From: Mycobacterium sp. DL440
GTDB taxonomy: Bacteria; Actinomycetota; Actinomycetes; Mycobacteriales; Mycobacteriaceae
Reading direction: 5' to 3'
NCBI RefSeq assembly: GCF_011745145.1
Contig: NZ_CP050191.1
Span: 6,317,855 to 6,381,854 of the forward strand
Length of the DNA: 64,000 nt
Position 1 is the first letter of the stretch; each line of letters opens with the position of its first letter. The notes under the pieces are model-generated. The model had not been told where the DNA came from. It did no database searches and saw only the letters and a list, made by a program, of their open reading frames with translations. A program made the position numbers and the translations under genes. This document shows positions 55,332 to 63,697 of this stretch, piece by piece.

Positions 55332-57118
55332 CCGAGATCCTGCGCATCGCGAACTGCTCCGGCTTCTACGGTGACCGGCTGTCGGCGGCCCGTGAAATGG
55401 TCGATGGTGGCGACATCGACGTGCTGACCGGTGACTACCTCGCCGAGCTGACCATGTTCATCCTGTCCAAAGCGCGCAACGCCGGCCGCCCCGGTTACGC
55501 CACCACCTTCCTCCGCCAGATGGAAGACGTACTCGGAACCTGCCTGGAACGTGGCATCCGAGTGGTATCCAACGCCGGCGGCCTGGACCCGGGCGGCCTT
55601 GCTCAGGCACTCGTCGATATCGGGCAACGGCTAGGCCTGTCCCCGAAGGTCGCCTACCTCACCGGTGACGACCTGATCCCACAGATTCCGCAGCTACGCA
55701 GTGACGGTGAGGTCTTCCGCAACATCGACACCGGTCAACTGCTCGCGGACACCGCAGCCGAACCGTTCACTGCCAACGCCTATCTCGGCGGGCGCGGGAT
55801 CGCCCGTGCGCTGAGCGAGGGTGCCGACATTGTGGTGTGCCCGCGGGTTACTGACGCCTCGCTCGTGGTCGGACCCTCGATGTGGAAATTCGGCTGGGCC
55901 GAGGACGAGTACGACAAGCTCGCCGGAGCCGTAGCCGCCGGCCACGTCATCGAGTGCGGTGCGCAGGCCACCGGCGGCAACTACGCATTCTTCGAGGAGA
56001 TCGAATCCACTGGGCTGCCAGGATTGCCGATCGCGGAGATGCACGCCGACGGTAGCAGTGTCATCACCAAACATCCCGGTACGGGCGGCCAGGTTTCGGT
56101 CGGGACGGTGACCGCGCAGTTGCTCTACGAGATCGGTGGCACCGACTACCTCAACCCCGATGTCACTCTGAAGCTCGACACCGTACGGCTGACGCAGGAA
56201 GGCCCCGACCGGGTCAGGCTCTCGGGCACCCGCGGCGTCGAGCCGCCGTCGACGCTCAAGGTCGCAATGACGGTCCTCGGCCCGTACCGGCAGTCCGTCG
56301 TCTTCGCCATCCCGGGTGAGAAGGTCGAAACCAAGGCCGCCGTAGTCGAGCGGGACCTGCGCACGATTCTCGGTGGATTCGAGCAGTTCGACGATGTCAG
56401 CATCAGACTTGTGCGCAGCGACCAGCCCGACGCGGTGCTCAACGAGCTCGCGGTCGCACAGCTGGTCGTGTCGTTCGCCGCTACCGACAAGGATCTTCTG
56501 GGTCGCCGGATCTTCGATGCGGCTACAGGTTTGGCGCTGTCCAGCTATCCGGGCATCTATTTTCCCGGCGAACGGCAGCAGCGACCTACCCAGACCGGCA
56601 TCAACTGGCCGTGTCTGGTGCCTGTCGCCGCCGTCGTCGAAACCGTCGTTCTGCACAGCGGCGAGCAGATCACCCTGCCGTCGCGTGCAGCGTCCACTGA
56701 GACGCCGGACGACACCGGTGAGGCGGCGACGGCCGCTCCGGTCGTCGCCGGACCGAGACAGCGGATGTCGCTCGGCACCATCTTCGGCGCACGATCCGGT
56801 GATAAGGGCGCCAACGCCAATGTCGGTATTTGGGCACGGTCGGACGAAGGCTACGTGTGGCTGGCCTCGGAGCTGACCGTCGAAGAGTTCCGGCGTCTCC
56901 TACCTGAGGCCGGCGGTGCAGCGATCAGGCGAAGCCTGTTCCCCAATCTGCGCGGGGTCAACTTCGTGATCGAGGGCCTGCTGGGGGATGGGGCGGCGTC
57001 GGTGGGGCGCTTCGATCCACAGGCTAAGGGGCTTGCTGAGTTCATCAGGAGTCGACACAGCGACCTGCCGGTGGCGCTGCTGGAAACCACCGAGATTAAA
57101 GAGACGGTGAATCAATGA
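55328..57118 (+). CDS. AtuA-type (DUF1446) acyclic terpene utilisation family protein
   Basis: 596 residues from GTG 55328. N-terminal DUF1446 domain (1-450): RIANCSGFYGDRLSAAREM, LTGDYLAELTMFIL, VVSNAGGLDPGGLAQAL. C-terminal small domain (about 480-570): GTIFGARSGDKGANANVGIWA. AtuA proteins belong to citronellol/geraniol pathways of Pseudomonas, but the exact role of the protein is unclear. Here no terpene carboxylase subunits are near, so the role must be more general, perhaps lyase or hydrolase work on a CoA ester. Coupled to the next gene by ATGA. Confidence 0.82.
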   Translation: MTEILRIANCSGFYGDRLSAAREMVDGGDIDVLTGDYLAELTMFILSKARNAGRPGYATTFLRQMEDVLGTCLERGIRVVSNAGGLDPGGLAQALVDIGQRLGLSPKVAYLTGDDLIPQIPQLRSDGEVFRNIDTGQLLADTAAEPFTANAYLGGRGIARALSEGADIVVCPRVTDASLVVGPSMWKFGWAEDEYDKLAGAVAAGHVIECGAQATGGNYAFFEEIESTGLPGLPIAEMHADGSSVITKHPGTGGQVSVGTVTAQLLYEIGGTDYLNPDVTLKLDTVRLTQEGPDRVRLSGTRGVEPPSTLKVAMTVLGPYRQSVVFAIPGEKVETKAAVVERDLRTILGGFEQFDDVSIRLVRSDQPDAVLNELAVAQLVVSFAATDKDLLGRRIFDAATGLALSSYPGIYFPGERQQRPTQTGINWPCLVPVAAVVETVVLHSGEQITLPSRAASTETPDDTGEAATAAPVVAGPRQRMSLGTIFGARSGDKGANANVGIWARSDEGYVWLASELTVEEFRRLLPEAGGAAIRRSLFPNLRGVNFVIEGLLGDGAASVGRFDPQAKGLAEFIRSRHSDLPVALLETTEIKETVNQ

Positions 57119-57474
57119 GTCTGGAAATGTCCAAACCCTGGCGGAATGTCGACGCTGCGCAACTCGACGATATCCCCTGCACCACAGGGGTATACGAGAT
57201 CCGTGACCGCCATGGCGAGATTCTCGACATCGGCTACGCCGGGTCGCGTGAGCCCTTCGGGCTGAAATCCAAGATCGAGGCGATCGTGTCCGAGGAGGCC
57301 CGCGACGGACTGCAGTTCCGGTACGAGCTCCACGTCCAGTACATGACCCGATACGCAGAACTCGTCCTGGTGCACCGGGCCCGACACAACGGTGCGGAAC
57401 CGGCGCGAGTTTCCCAACGCCCCATCCCGGTTGAGGGACGCCTGCACCCGGACACCGCAGCGCCGTCGGTCTGA
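57115..57474 (+). CDS. Small protein with GIY-YIG-like pattern
   Basis: 119 residues, overlapping the AtuA-type gene by four bases. The N-terminal part reads TTGVYEIRDRHGEILDIGYAG, like the GVYxI...YIG strand pair of GIY-YIG nuclease domains, and then an Arg-containing helix SREPFGLKSKIEAIV. The expected second catalytic helix (Arg/Glu/Asn set) is not clear. I do not recognise a named family. A nuclease role in this operon is unlikely; the fold may be reused for a different task. Confidence 0.6.
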   Translation: MSLEMSKPWRNVDAAQLDDIPCTTGVYEIRDRHGEILDIGYAGSREPFGLKSKIEAIVSEEARDGLQFRYELHVQYMTRYAELVLVHRARHNGAEPARVSQRPIPVEGRLHPDTAAPSV

Positions 57475-57501
57475 GACCCATTATTCAAGGAGTGAATTAT
57501 C

Positions 57502-58686
57502 TTGTTTGACTTGAGCTATGAGCAGCACGCGATCATCGAGACGGTCCGAAAATTCGTCCGCGAGCAGATCTGGCCCCTCGAGGACGACCTGGATCCAGAC
57601 GAAAGTCGCCTTCCTGCAAAGGAATACAAGCGTCTGACCGACCTGACCAAGCAGATGGGCTTGTTCAACCTCGACCTTCCCGAGAAGGAGGGCGGCCCGG
57701 GCATCGATCTGGTGACCCGTTGCCTGCTGGCGATCGAGATGTCACAGCACCGGGCCGGCCTGTACGCTCCGTGCTACGACACATTTGGCCACACTGGTCA
57801 GATTCCGCTGCTGTCCGCATGGGCTACACCCGAACAGCGCGAGAAGTACCTGATTCCTTCGATGGAAGAAGGGCACCGTGCCGCGTTCGCTCTCACGGAG
57901 CCGACTGGCGGCAGCGACCCGGGACGTAACCTACAGACCCGTGCCGTTCAGGATGGCGATGACTGGATCATCAACGGCGACAAGCTGTGGATCAGCTTCG
58001 CCCACGAAGCCGAGTTCGCGGTGGTCTTCGCCCGAACCGGCGGACCAGGGCGGGACGGCATCACCTGCTTCATCGTCGACACCGACACCCCCGGATTCCA
58101 CGTGCGCAGGATCGCGCACACAATCCGTTCAACGCACCCGGCTACCGAGATTCAGCTTGAGAACGTGCGGGTTCCGTCGAAGAACATCCTCGGTGAGATC
58201 GGCCGCGGGTTCTACCTCGCCAATGAACGGTTGAGCCGCAACCGGATTCCCTACAGCGCCGGCTGCGTCGGGCTCGCCGTGCGAGCTCAGGAACTGACGA
58301 TCGAGTGGACCAAGATGCGCCAGTCGTTCGGCAAGTCCCTGTCTGAGCATCAGGGCGTGGCCTGGATGATCGTCGAGAACGAACAGGACATCCGTTACGC
58401 CACACTGATGGTGCTCAACGCCGCGGCGGCAGCCGACTCAGGGCGCCCGTTCCGTACAGAAGCCGCCCTCGCGAAGATCGCCGCCACAGAAGCTGCGTCC
58501 CGGGTCGTCGATCGCGCAATCCAGCTGCACGGCGGCATGGGCGTGTCCCGGGAGATGCCACTGGAGCGTTGGTATCGCGAGTTGCGCATCCGCCGAATCG
58601 GTGAGGGCGCCACCGAGATTCAGAAGGTGATCGCCAGCCGCGACCTGCTGGGCAGTCCGTACAAGTTCTTCCTGGATCGAGTCTGA
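57502..58686 (+). CDS. Acyl-CoA dehydrogenase
   Basis: 394 residues. Standard ACAD: N-terminal helical domain, FALTEPTGGSDPGRNLQTRA flavin loop, VFARTGGPGRDGITCFIVD, and C-terminal QLHGGMGVSREMPLERWYRE followed by RIGEGATEIQ with the catalytic Glu. Forms the enoyl-CoA for the adjacent MaoC hydratases. Starts 28 bp after the small GIY-YIG-like gene; TTG/ATG choice is not needed, the first start (57502, TTG) fits the domain, and no better start was found. Confidence 0.88.
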   Translation: MFDLSYEQHAIIETVRKFVREQIWPLEDDLDPDESRLPAKEYKRLTDLTKQMGLFNLDLPEKEGGPGIDLVTRCLLAIEMSQHRAGLYAPCYDTFGHTGQIPLLSAWATPEQREKYLIPSMEEGHRAAFALTEPTGGSDPGRNLQTRAVQDGDDWIINGDKLWISFAHEAEFAVVFARTGGPGRDGITCFIVDTDTPGFHVRRIAHTIRSTHPATEIQLENVRVPSKNILGEIGRGFYLANERLSRNRIPYSAGCVGLAVRAQELTIEWTKMRQSFGKSLSEHQGVAWMIVENEQDIRYATLMVLNAAAAADSGRPFRTEAALAKIAATEAASRVVDRAIQLHGGMGVSREMPLERWYRELRIRRIGEGATEIQKVIASRDLLGSPYKFFLDRV

Positions 58687-58687
58687 G

Positions 58688-59188
58688 GTGACCAGAGAAC
58701 TCTACGAGCTTCCCCCGTCCTTCGCGTTCTCGTCACGCAGCCGTGGACGCACGATCGGGGAGGGGGATTTCAGCGCGATGACGAACTTGACCTGGACGAT
58801 CGAGGAAATCCACACCGACCAGGTCGACACCCAGGCGGAACGCGGCACGGAGCGGATGCTCGCCGGCGGCTGCATCCTGGCGTTCGCGCTGGGTTTGGCC
58901 ACTCCCGCCATCAAAAGTCAGGTCGAGAAGCGCGGTATCAAGCTCATTGCCCTTGTCGGATACGACAGCCTCCGTTTCCATTCGCCACTGTTTCCCGGTG
59001 ACACGATCTACGTCGAGTCGACACTGGTGTCGGTAGCAAAGACCAGTCGATCTGAGCGGGCGATCATCACTTTCGAAGATAACGTCGTCGACAGTGACGG
59101 CCGGAAGATCATGAGCTACACCCGTAGTGCGTTGTGCAATGTGGTGGATTCGGCGCTGTTCGACGCGGAGAGTGCGTTGTCGCAGTAG
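58688..59188 (+). CDS. MaoC-type dehydratase
   Basis: 166 residues from GTG 58688, one base after the acyl-CoA dehydrogenase. Hot-dog fold: FSSRSRGRTIGEGDFSAMTNLT, where MaoC proteins have the T-x-x-D-x-x-x-F entry to the fold, and LVGYDSLRFHSPLFPGDTIYVE, the typical back-half strands. No strict D-x-N-P-x-H set is visible, so the catalytic pair is uncertain. Third hot-dog gene of the operon. Confidence 0.8.
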   Translation: MTRELYELPPSFAFSSRSRGRTIGEGDFSAMTNLTWTIEEIHTDQVDTQAERGTERMLAGGCILAFALGLATPAIKSQVEKRGIKLIALVGYDSLRFHSPLFPGDTIYVESTLVSVAKTSRSERAIITFEDNVVDSDGRKIMSYTRSALCNVVDSALFDAESALSQ

Positions 59189-59274
59189 TGGTTTGAACCC
59201 AGTTGGTGATCCGTGGCGGATGAACGTCTTGTGGCCACGCCACGGACACCAGGGCCGAACCATAAGGAGGGCCC

Positions 59275-59295
59275 ATGGCTTTGGCGCGGGAGTAA
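59275..59295 (+). other. Six-codon mini-ORF with strong ribosome site
   Basis: AAGGAGG (59264-59270) sits 4 bp before an ATG at 59275, but the frame stops after six codons (MALARE). It lies between the MaoC gene and the convergent IclR gene. A truncated gene start or leader-like remnant. Confidence 0.4.
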
Positions 59296-59340
59296 TTTTG
59301 GGTTGCAGGCGGATCGGCGCCGCCGCGATTCGCTGCTTTG

Positions 59341-60174
59341 CTAGGTCCAGCTTTTGACGTGCCGGAGCAGGATGCGCGACAGTTCTTCTACTCGTGGCTG
59401 CACGGTGTCCTTCGGTCCGACCAGCGTCACTTCTGCGACCGCTTCACCCGATTGATTGAAGACGGCCGTTGCGATAGCGAAGCGTGAGCCCGAGCCCCAC
59501 ACATTGGTAACGATCCCTGTTCTTCGAATTTCGTCCAACTGAACGAGGAACTGCTGAATTAGTTCAGGATGCTCAGCCTGGTGGCGGTGCAGATAGGAAA
59601 TACGCTCGGCCTCGGACATGGCCGCCAATAGCGCGTTACCACCAGCTGTGGTGAGTAGCCCGCGCCGAATGTTCGATCGGGCGTCGTAGTCAGCTACGGG
59701 ATCGGTCCCGGCAGCCGCAATATAGATCAGGTGGTCACCAGCCTGGACACCGAGGAAGGTGGCGAGTCCGGCGTCATCGCTGAGGGCGAGGAGGCGGGCT
59801 TGGGACACCATTCCTGCCCACACATTTCCGCTCGCGGTCGCGAGGCCGTAAACGGCTGGCCCGACAAAGAAGCCTCGGTCGATCTCGTGGAGCCAGCCGT
59901 TGGCGAGGAGTCCTCTGATGAAGCCATGCACTGAACTCTTGGGGGCGTCCAAGACATGCGCCAACTCGGTGAAGGAGATTCCGGGGTTGTAGACGACCTC
60001 TTCGAGAATGCGTGTTACGCGGTCAACGGTACGGTGCCTCTGCGGCCCTTTTGCCGAGGAGTCAACCCCATTCGTCTGCATCGACATGCCGCCGAGTGTG
60101 CCACGACCGTCTGGCGGGCCAGTGATGACACGGGCTAATCCGTTGAGGCCCGTTCCATTGGGTTTGTCTGTCAT
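59341..60174 (-). CDS. IclR-family transcriptional regulator
   Basis: 277 residues from ATG 60174, which has GGGAAGG upstream; ATG 60087 and a further start at 60267 are alternatives. Winged HTH about residues 50-105 (TRILEEVVYNPGISFTELAHVLDAPKSSVHGFIRGL in parts), then the IclR effector domain (about 120-275) with a GLLTTAGGNALLAAM segment. IclR proteins control catabolic genes in response to a pathway compound. It is central in the island and divergent from the aminotransferase; a matching inverted repeat recurs in the island. Confidence 0.88.
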   Translation of the reverse strand: MTDKPNGTGLNGLARVITGPPDGRGTLGGMSMQTNGVDSSAKGPQRHRTVDRVTRILEEVVYNPGISFTELAHVLDAPKSSVHGFIRGLLANGWLHEIDRGFFVGPAVYGLATASGNVWAGMVSQARLLALSDDAGLATFLGVQAGDHLIYIAAAGTDPVADYDARSNIRRGLLTTAGGNALLAAMSEAERISYLHRHQAEHPELIQQFLVQLDEIRRTGIVTNVWGSGSRFAIATAVFNQSGEAVAEVTLVGPKDTVQPRVEELSRILLRHVKSWT

Positions 60175-60292
60175 GCGGGTGCCTTCCCTTCGGGCTTTGC
60201 TTCGAGCGCATAGGGGCCCACAGCTCCGCTGGCCACCGAAAGGCTCGCTTCCGCTTCCATGGGTCAAGTAGGTAGTTGAGCGTCCACGTCTT

Positions 60293-60302
60293 CGTATTTA
60301 GG
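60293..60302 (-). promoter_or_regulatory. Candidate island operator, site 5, degenerate (CGTA-TT-TAGG)
   Basis: One mismatch from CGTA-N2-TACG, 119 bp upstream of the IclR ATG at 60174. It would allow autoregulation by the IclR protein. Confidence 0.35.
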
Positions 60303-60499
60303 AATATCAGATCGCTTCAGCGAACTTCGTGCAATCTTCGATTCTCGAAGAGGGATGCGCCAGATGGGGTTGCGGGCTGCGAGCACCTGGCGCCGCCGCC
60401 CCTCAACCCCGTATTGCCGCGGCCCTTTCATTTTGGCCGGGATGTCGTGGCAGTGCCTTCAAAACCCTTGACCGAGTCGGTGGCTAGTTGTATAACATT

Positions 60500-60532
60500 C
60501 GTAGTTACGTTTTCAAGTTCGACAATACGAAC
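60500..60532 (+). promoter_or_regulatory. Candidate island operator, site 4, double
   Basis: CGTA-GT-TACG (60500-60509), preceded by ATT so that the left arm reads TTCGTA, and 8 bp further GTTCG-N6-CGAAC (60517-60532) containing TACGAAC. Both lie about 100-130 bp before the aminotransferase start. Confidence 0.6.
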
Positions 60533-60633
60533 AATATCCGGATGCTCGTTCACACAGTGAGTCGCAGCACCAACACCTCGCAGCGAGTCCGCCGTCGTTC
60601 CCGGCGGATAGCGCGCAGAAGGAGAGTGATCCG

Positions 60634-61974
60634 ATGACCGATACCGTCGCGGCCAGCGTCAGCAAGAGTGTTCCTAGCGGTGTGCCTGCCCCTGACGCCT
60701 ATCTGGACGCCGCGCATGTCGTTCATCCGCAGACACAACTGACCAACCACACCGCCGAGTCCGTCGTGGTGATGGAACGTGCCAAGGGGGTGCGCCTGTG
60801 GGATGTTGACGGCAACGAGTGGCTCGACGGATTTTGTGGCCAGGCGAACATCTCCTTTGGCTACGGCCGCCCCGAGATCGCGGAGGCCGCCAAGGCCGCG
60901 TTGGACGAAGTCGGTTTCGCGACGCTGTTCTTCGGCCAGGGCAATGTGCCGGCAGCTCGTCTGGGCGCGAAGCTGGCGGACGTCACTCCGGCGGGCATCG
61001 AGAAGTTCTTCTTCACCACCGGTGGCTCCGATGCCATCGATACCGCGCTGAAACTGGTGCGGCTGGCCAATGCGGTCAACGGAAAACCCAATAAGACCCA
61101 CGTGATCGGCCGGGTCACCAGCTACCACGGAATGACCATCGCGGCGACCAGCATCACCGGTGCCCCGGCGAACTGGAAGGACTACGGACCGCTTGCCCCG
61201 GGTTTCTCCCACATCAGTCAGCCGAGCGCAGACAGTCCGGCCGCAGCAGAAGAGCTTGAGCAGCGCATCCTCGAACTGGGGCCGGATAACGTTGCCGCGT
61301 TCATCGCAGAGCCGGTTTCGGTGCCTTCCGGCATCAAGATTCCTCATCCTGACTACTGGCCTCGGATTCGGGAGATCTGCACGAAGTACGGCCTGATGAT
61401 GATCGTCGATGAGGTCGTCTGTGGTTTCGGACGGACCGGGAGAATGTTCGGAATCGACCACTGGGATGCCGCCCCGGACTTGATGACGATGTCGAAGGCC
61501 ATCAACAACGGTGCGATCCCGATGGGCGCTGTCGGTATGACTTCGGCCTTCGTAGAGCGGCTCGCCGCCGCCGGTCGGCCGCTGAGTCACGGCTTCACGG
61601 GCGGGGGCAATCCCGCTGCCTGCGCAGCAGCGTTGGCGACACTCGAGATCATCGAGCAGCACCAGGTGCTTGAGCATGTTCAAGACCTCGCCCGCCATAC
61701 CGAAGCGGAAATGACCGCGCTGGTGAAGCGCAGCCCGCATTTCGACGGCCTGCGTGCACTCGGCATGCTTGTCGCCATCGATATCGCCGCGGACGGGGCC
61801 GAAGCGCGGACCGAGAAGATGAAGCGGATGCTCGCGAAGTTCCGTGAGATTCGGTTCATGATCCGTGGAAATCTGGCTCAGGGCTGTCTCGTCTTCGCTC
61901 CGTCGCTCACCTCAACAAAAGGCGAAGTGTCGGAAATGATCGGCTGCATCGAGCGCGGTGCCAACGAAAGCTGA
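60634..61974 (+). CDS. Class III aminotransferase (omega-type)
   Basis: 446 residues. PLP fold type I, class III: K288 in MTMSKAINNGAIP, D259 in IVDEVVCGFGRTG, phosphate-binding TTGGSDA at 128-134, and FFGQGNVPA and SYHGMT in the substrate region. It removes the terminal amino group from an omega-amino acid or amine to give an aldehyde for the next enzyme. The ribosome site is AGAAGGAGAG. GABA, 5-aminovalerate, 6-aminohexanoate or taurine type substrates are possible. Confidence 0.9.
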   Translation: MTDTVAASVSKSVPSGVPAPDAYLDAAHVVHPQTQLTNHTAESVVVMERAKGVRLWDVDGNEWLDGFCGQANISFGYGRPEIAEAAKAALDEVGFATLFFGQGNVPAARLGAKLADVTPAGIEKFFFTTGGSDAIDTALKLVRLANAVNGKPNKTHVIGRVTSYHGMTIAATSITGAPANWKDYGPLAPGFSHISQPSADSPAAAEELEQRILELGPDNVAAFIAEPVSVPSGIKIPHPDYWPRIREICTKYGLMMIVDEVVCGFGRTGRMFGIDHWDAAPDLMTMSKAINNGAIPMGAVGMTSAFVERLAAAGRPLSHGFTGGGNPAACAAALATLEIIEQHQVLEHVQDLARHTEAEMTALVKRSPHFDGLRALGMLVAIDIAADGAEARTEKMKRMLAKFREIRFMIRGNLAQGCLVFAPSLTSTKGEVSEMIGCIERGANES

Positions 61975-62156
61975 TCTCCCGCTCGCGTTGCGCTGGTGCT
62001 CTCAGGAACGCGCGCCAAGGGCCCGTAGTCGGACCAGCGGCCAATCACCCGAGTCGGCCCGTTCAGTGGCTCGTCACATCGAGCAAGAACCTGTTCGAGA
62101 TTTCAGTTCGCTGCAGAGCACTTGGCTCAACTCATCCCAATGAGGAGATGGAAATC

Positions 62157-63626
62157 ATGACATCGATCCACCCGACGAAGTCGATCACTGTCGAGCAGGA
62201 GCTCGACTTGCTGATCGGCGGGACGTTCGAGCGCGGGCGCGGCGAGGTGATACCCGTTACCAATCCACATACGGAGAAGGTGATTGAGGAGATCTCGGCC
62301 GCCGATCTGGATCAGGTGGATCGAGCCGTGACCACTGCGCGCGCTGGACTGGCGAACGATGAAATGGGCACTGCCGCTGAACGGTCGGCCGCCCTCCACC
62401 GACTCGCTGACGTCTTGGAAGCTCACGCGGATGAAATCCTCGCCGTATCGGTGAATGAAGTAGGCACGGCGGTCTCGACGGCCAGGGGCCTTCATGTGAA
62501 TGCGCCGATCCAGCAACTTCGGTGGCTCGCCGGGGCCACTCTGGTCGACCGCACCGAGGATCTTGGCGTGTTCGACGAGGGGGCACCGGCGACTTGTTCG
62601 AGTGTGATCTACCGGCCGGCTGGCGTTGTCGCCGGAATCGCCGCCTACAACTATCCGCTCACCTTCGCCGCATTGAAGGTGGGTGCGGCGTTTGCCGCTG
62701 GATGCCCGAGCGTGTTGCTCTCCTCGCCGAACGCGCCGTTGGGGCTGTTGAACTTCGGCCGCTACGTCCACGAAGCGGGCTTCCCGGCGTCTGCTGTCAG
62801 TGTGCTCGCCGGTGGTGTCGATGTGGCCCAGCGACTGATCCGGCATCCCGATGTCGCGAAGGTGAGTTTCACCGGCTCCGTGGTCGCGGGTAGGGCTGTG
62901 ATGACCGCTGCCGCCGAAGGCATCCGCGACGTGGTGTTGGAGTTGGGTGGCAAGTCGGCGGCGATCATCCTGCCCACCGCGGATGCCGTGTCGCTGGTGA
63001 GCAATATTCACTCGCGCTACCTCCGCAATGCCGGCCAGGGATGTGCATCGCCGACACGAATCCTGGTCCATGAATCGCAGTACGACGCTTTCGTCGAACG
63101 CAGCCGCGAGTACTTCGCCTCAGTTGTCGTCGGCGACCCCTGGGACCCCCGGACGTTGGTCGGGCCCGTGATCAGTGAGCGGCACCGGAAGACGGTGCTC
63201 GGCTATATCGATTCCGCGCTGCAGGACGGCGGTCAGATCCTGGCGCGAGGCCACGAACCCGCAGAACCGGGATGGTGGGTGGCACCCACACTGATCGGTG
63301 GATTGGGCAACGATGCCCGAATCAATCGCGAAGAGATCTTCGGGCCGGTCGCGACTGTCCTGACTTATCGCGACGTCGATGAGGCGATCTCGATCGCCAA
63401 CGATTCTGAGTACGGCCTACACGCGACAGTGTGGGGCCCCCCAGACCAGGCTGTGGCGATAGCCCACCGGCTGGACGTGGGTCAGGTATCCATCAACGGA
63501 GGCGGCCCGAAGCGACCCGATGCTCCTAACGGTGGTTGGAAGCACAGCGGAATCGGCCGCGAGTTCGGTGAGGCAGGGATCCGGGAGTTCCTTGAGCCGG
63601 TGCACATCCAGTGGCCCATTGACTGA
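62157..63626 (+). CDS. Aldehyde dehydrogenase
   Basis: 489 residues from ATG 62157 (GAGGAG 9 bp upstream; ATG 62148 abuts the same site). ALDH fold: N165 in AAYNYPLT, E262 in LELGGKS, nucleophile C296 in [16 protein letters not shown] for NAD. The usual cofactor-binding KPSE-like motif reads SSPNAPLG, so the common Lys is absent. It oxidises the semialdehyde made by the aminotransferase. About 180 bp after it. Confidence 0.9.
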   Translation: MTSIHPTKSITVEQELDLLIGGTFERGRGEVIPVTNPHTEKVIEEISAADLDQVDRAVTTARAGLANDEMGTAAERSAALHRLADVLEAHADEILAVSVNEVGTAVSTARGLHVNAPIQQLRWLAGATLVDRTEDLGVFDEGAPATCSSVIYRPAGVVAGIAAYNYPLTFAALKVGAAFAAGCPSVLLSSPNAPLGLLNFGRYVHEAGFPASAVSVLAGGVDVAQRLIRHPDVAKVSFTGSVVAGRAVMTAAAEGIRDVVLELGGKSAAIILPTADAVSLVSNIHSRYLRNAGQGCASPTRILVHESQYDAFVERSREYFASVVVGDPWDPRTLVGPVISERHRKTVLGYIDSALQDGGQILARGHEPAEPGWWVAPTLIGGLGNDARINREEIFGPVATVLTYRDVDEAISIANDSEYGLHATVWGPPDQAVAIAHRLDVGQVSINGGGPKRPDAPNGGWKHSGIGREFGEAGIREFLEPVHIQWPID

Positions 63627-63697
63627 CCCACAGAGCGTCGCAATTGATTTGGCCACCTCTAGTACTGCATCAATATCGAGCTGAAAGAAAGTTTGCG

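Larger units (their letters stand above)
60175..60633. other. 459-bp divergent region between IclR and aminotransferase genes
   Basis: No gene. It contains the partial site 5 (60293-60302), site 4 (60500-60509) and GTTCG-N6-CGAAC (60517-60532), and a ribosome site AGAAGGAGAG (60617-60626) before the aminotransferase. It is the likely divergent control region of the island. Confidence 0.6.
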
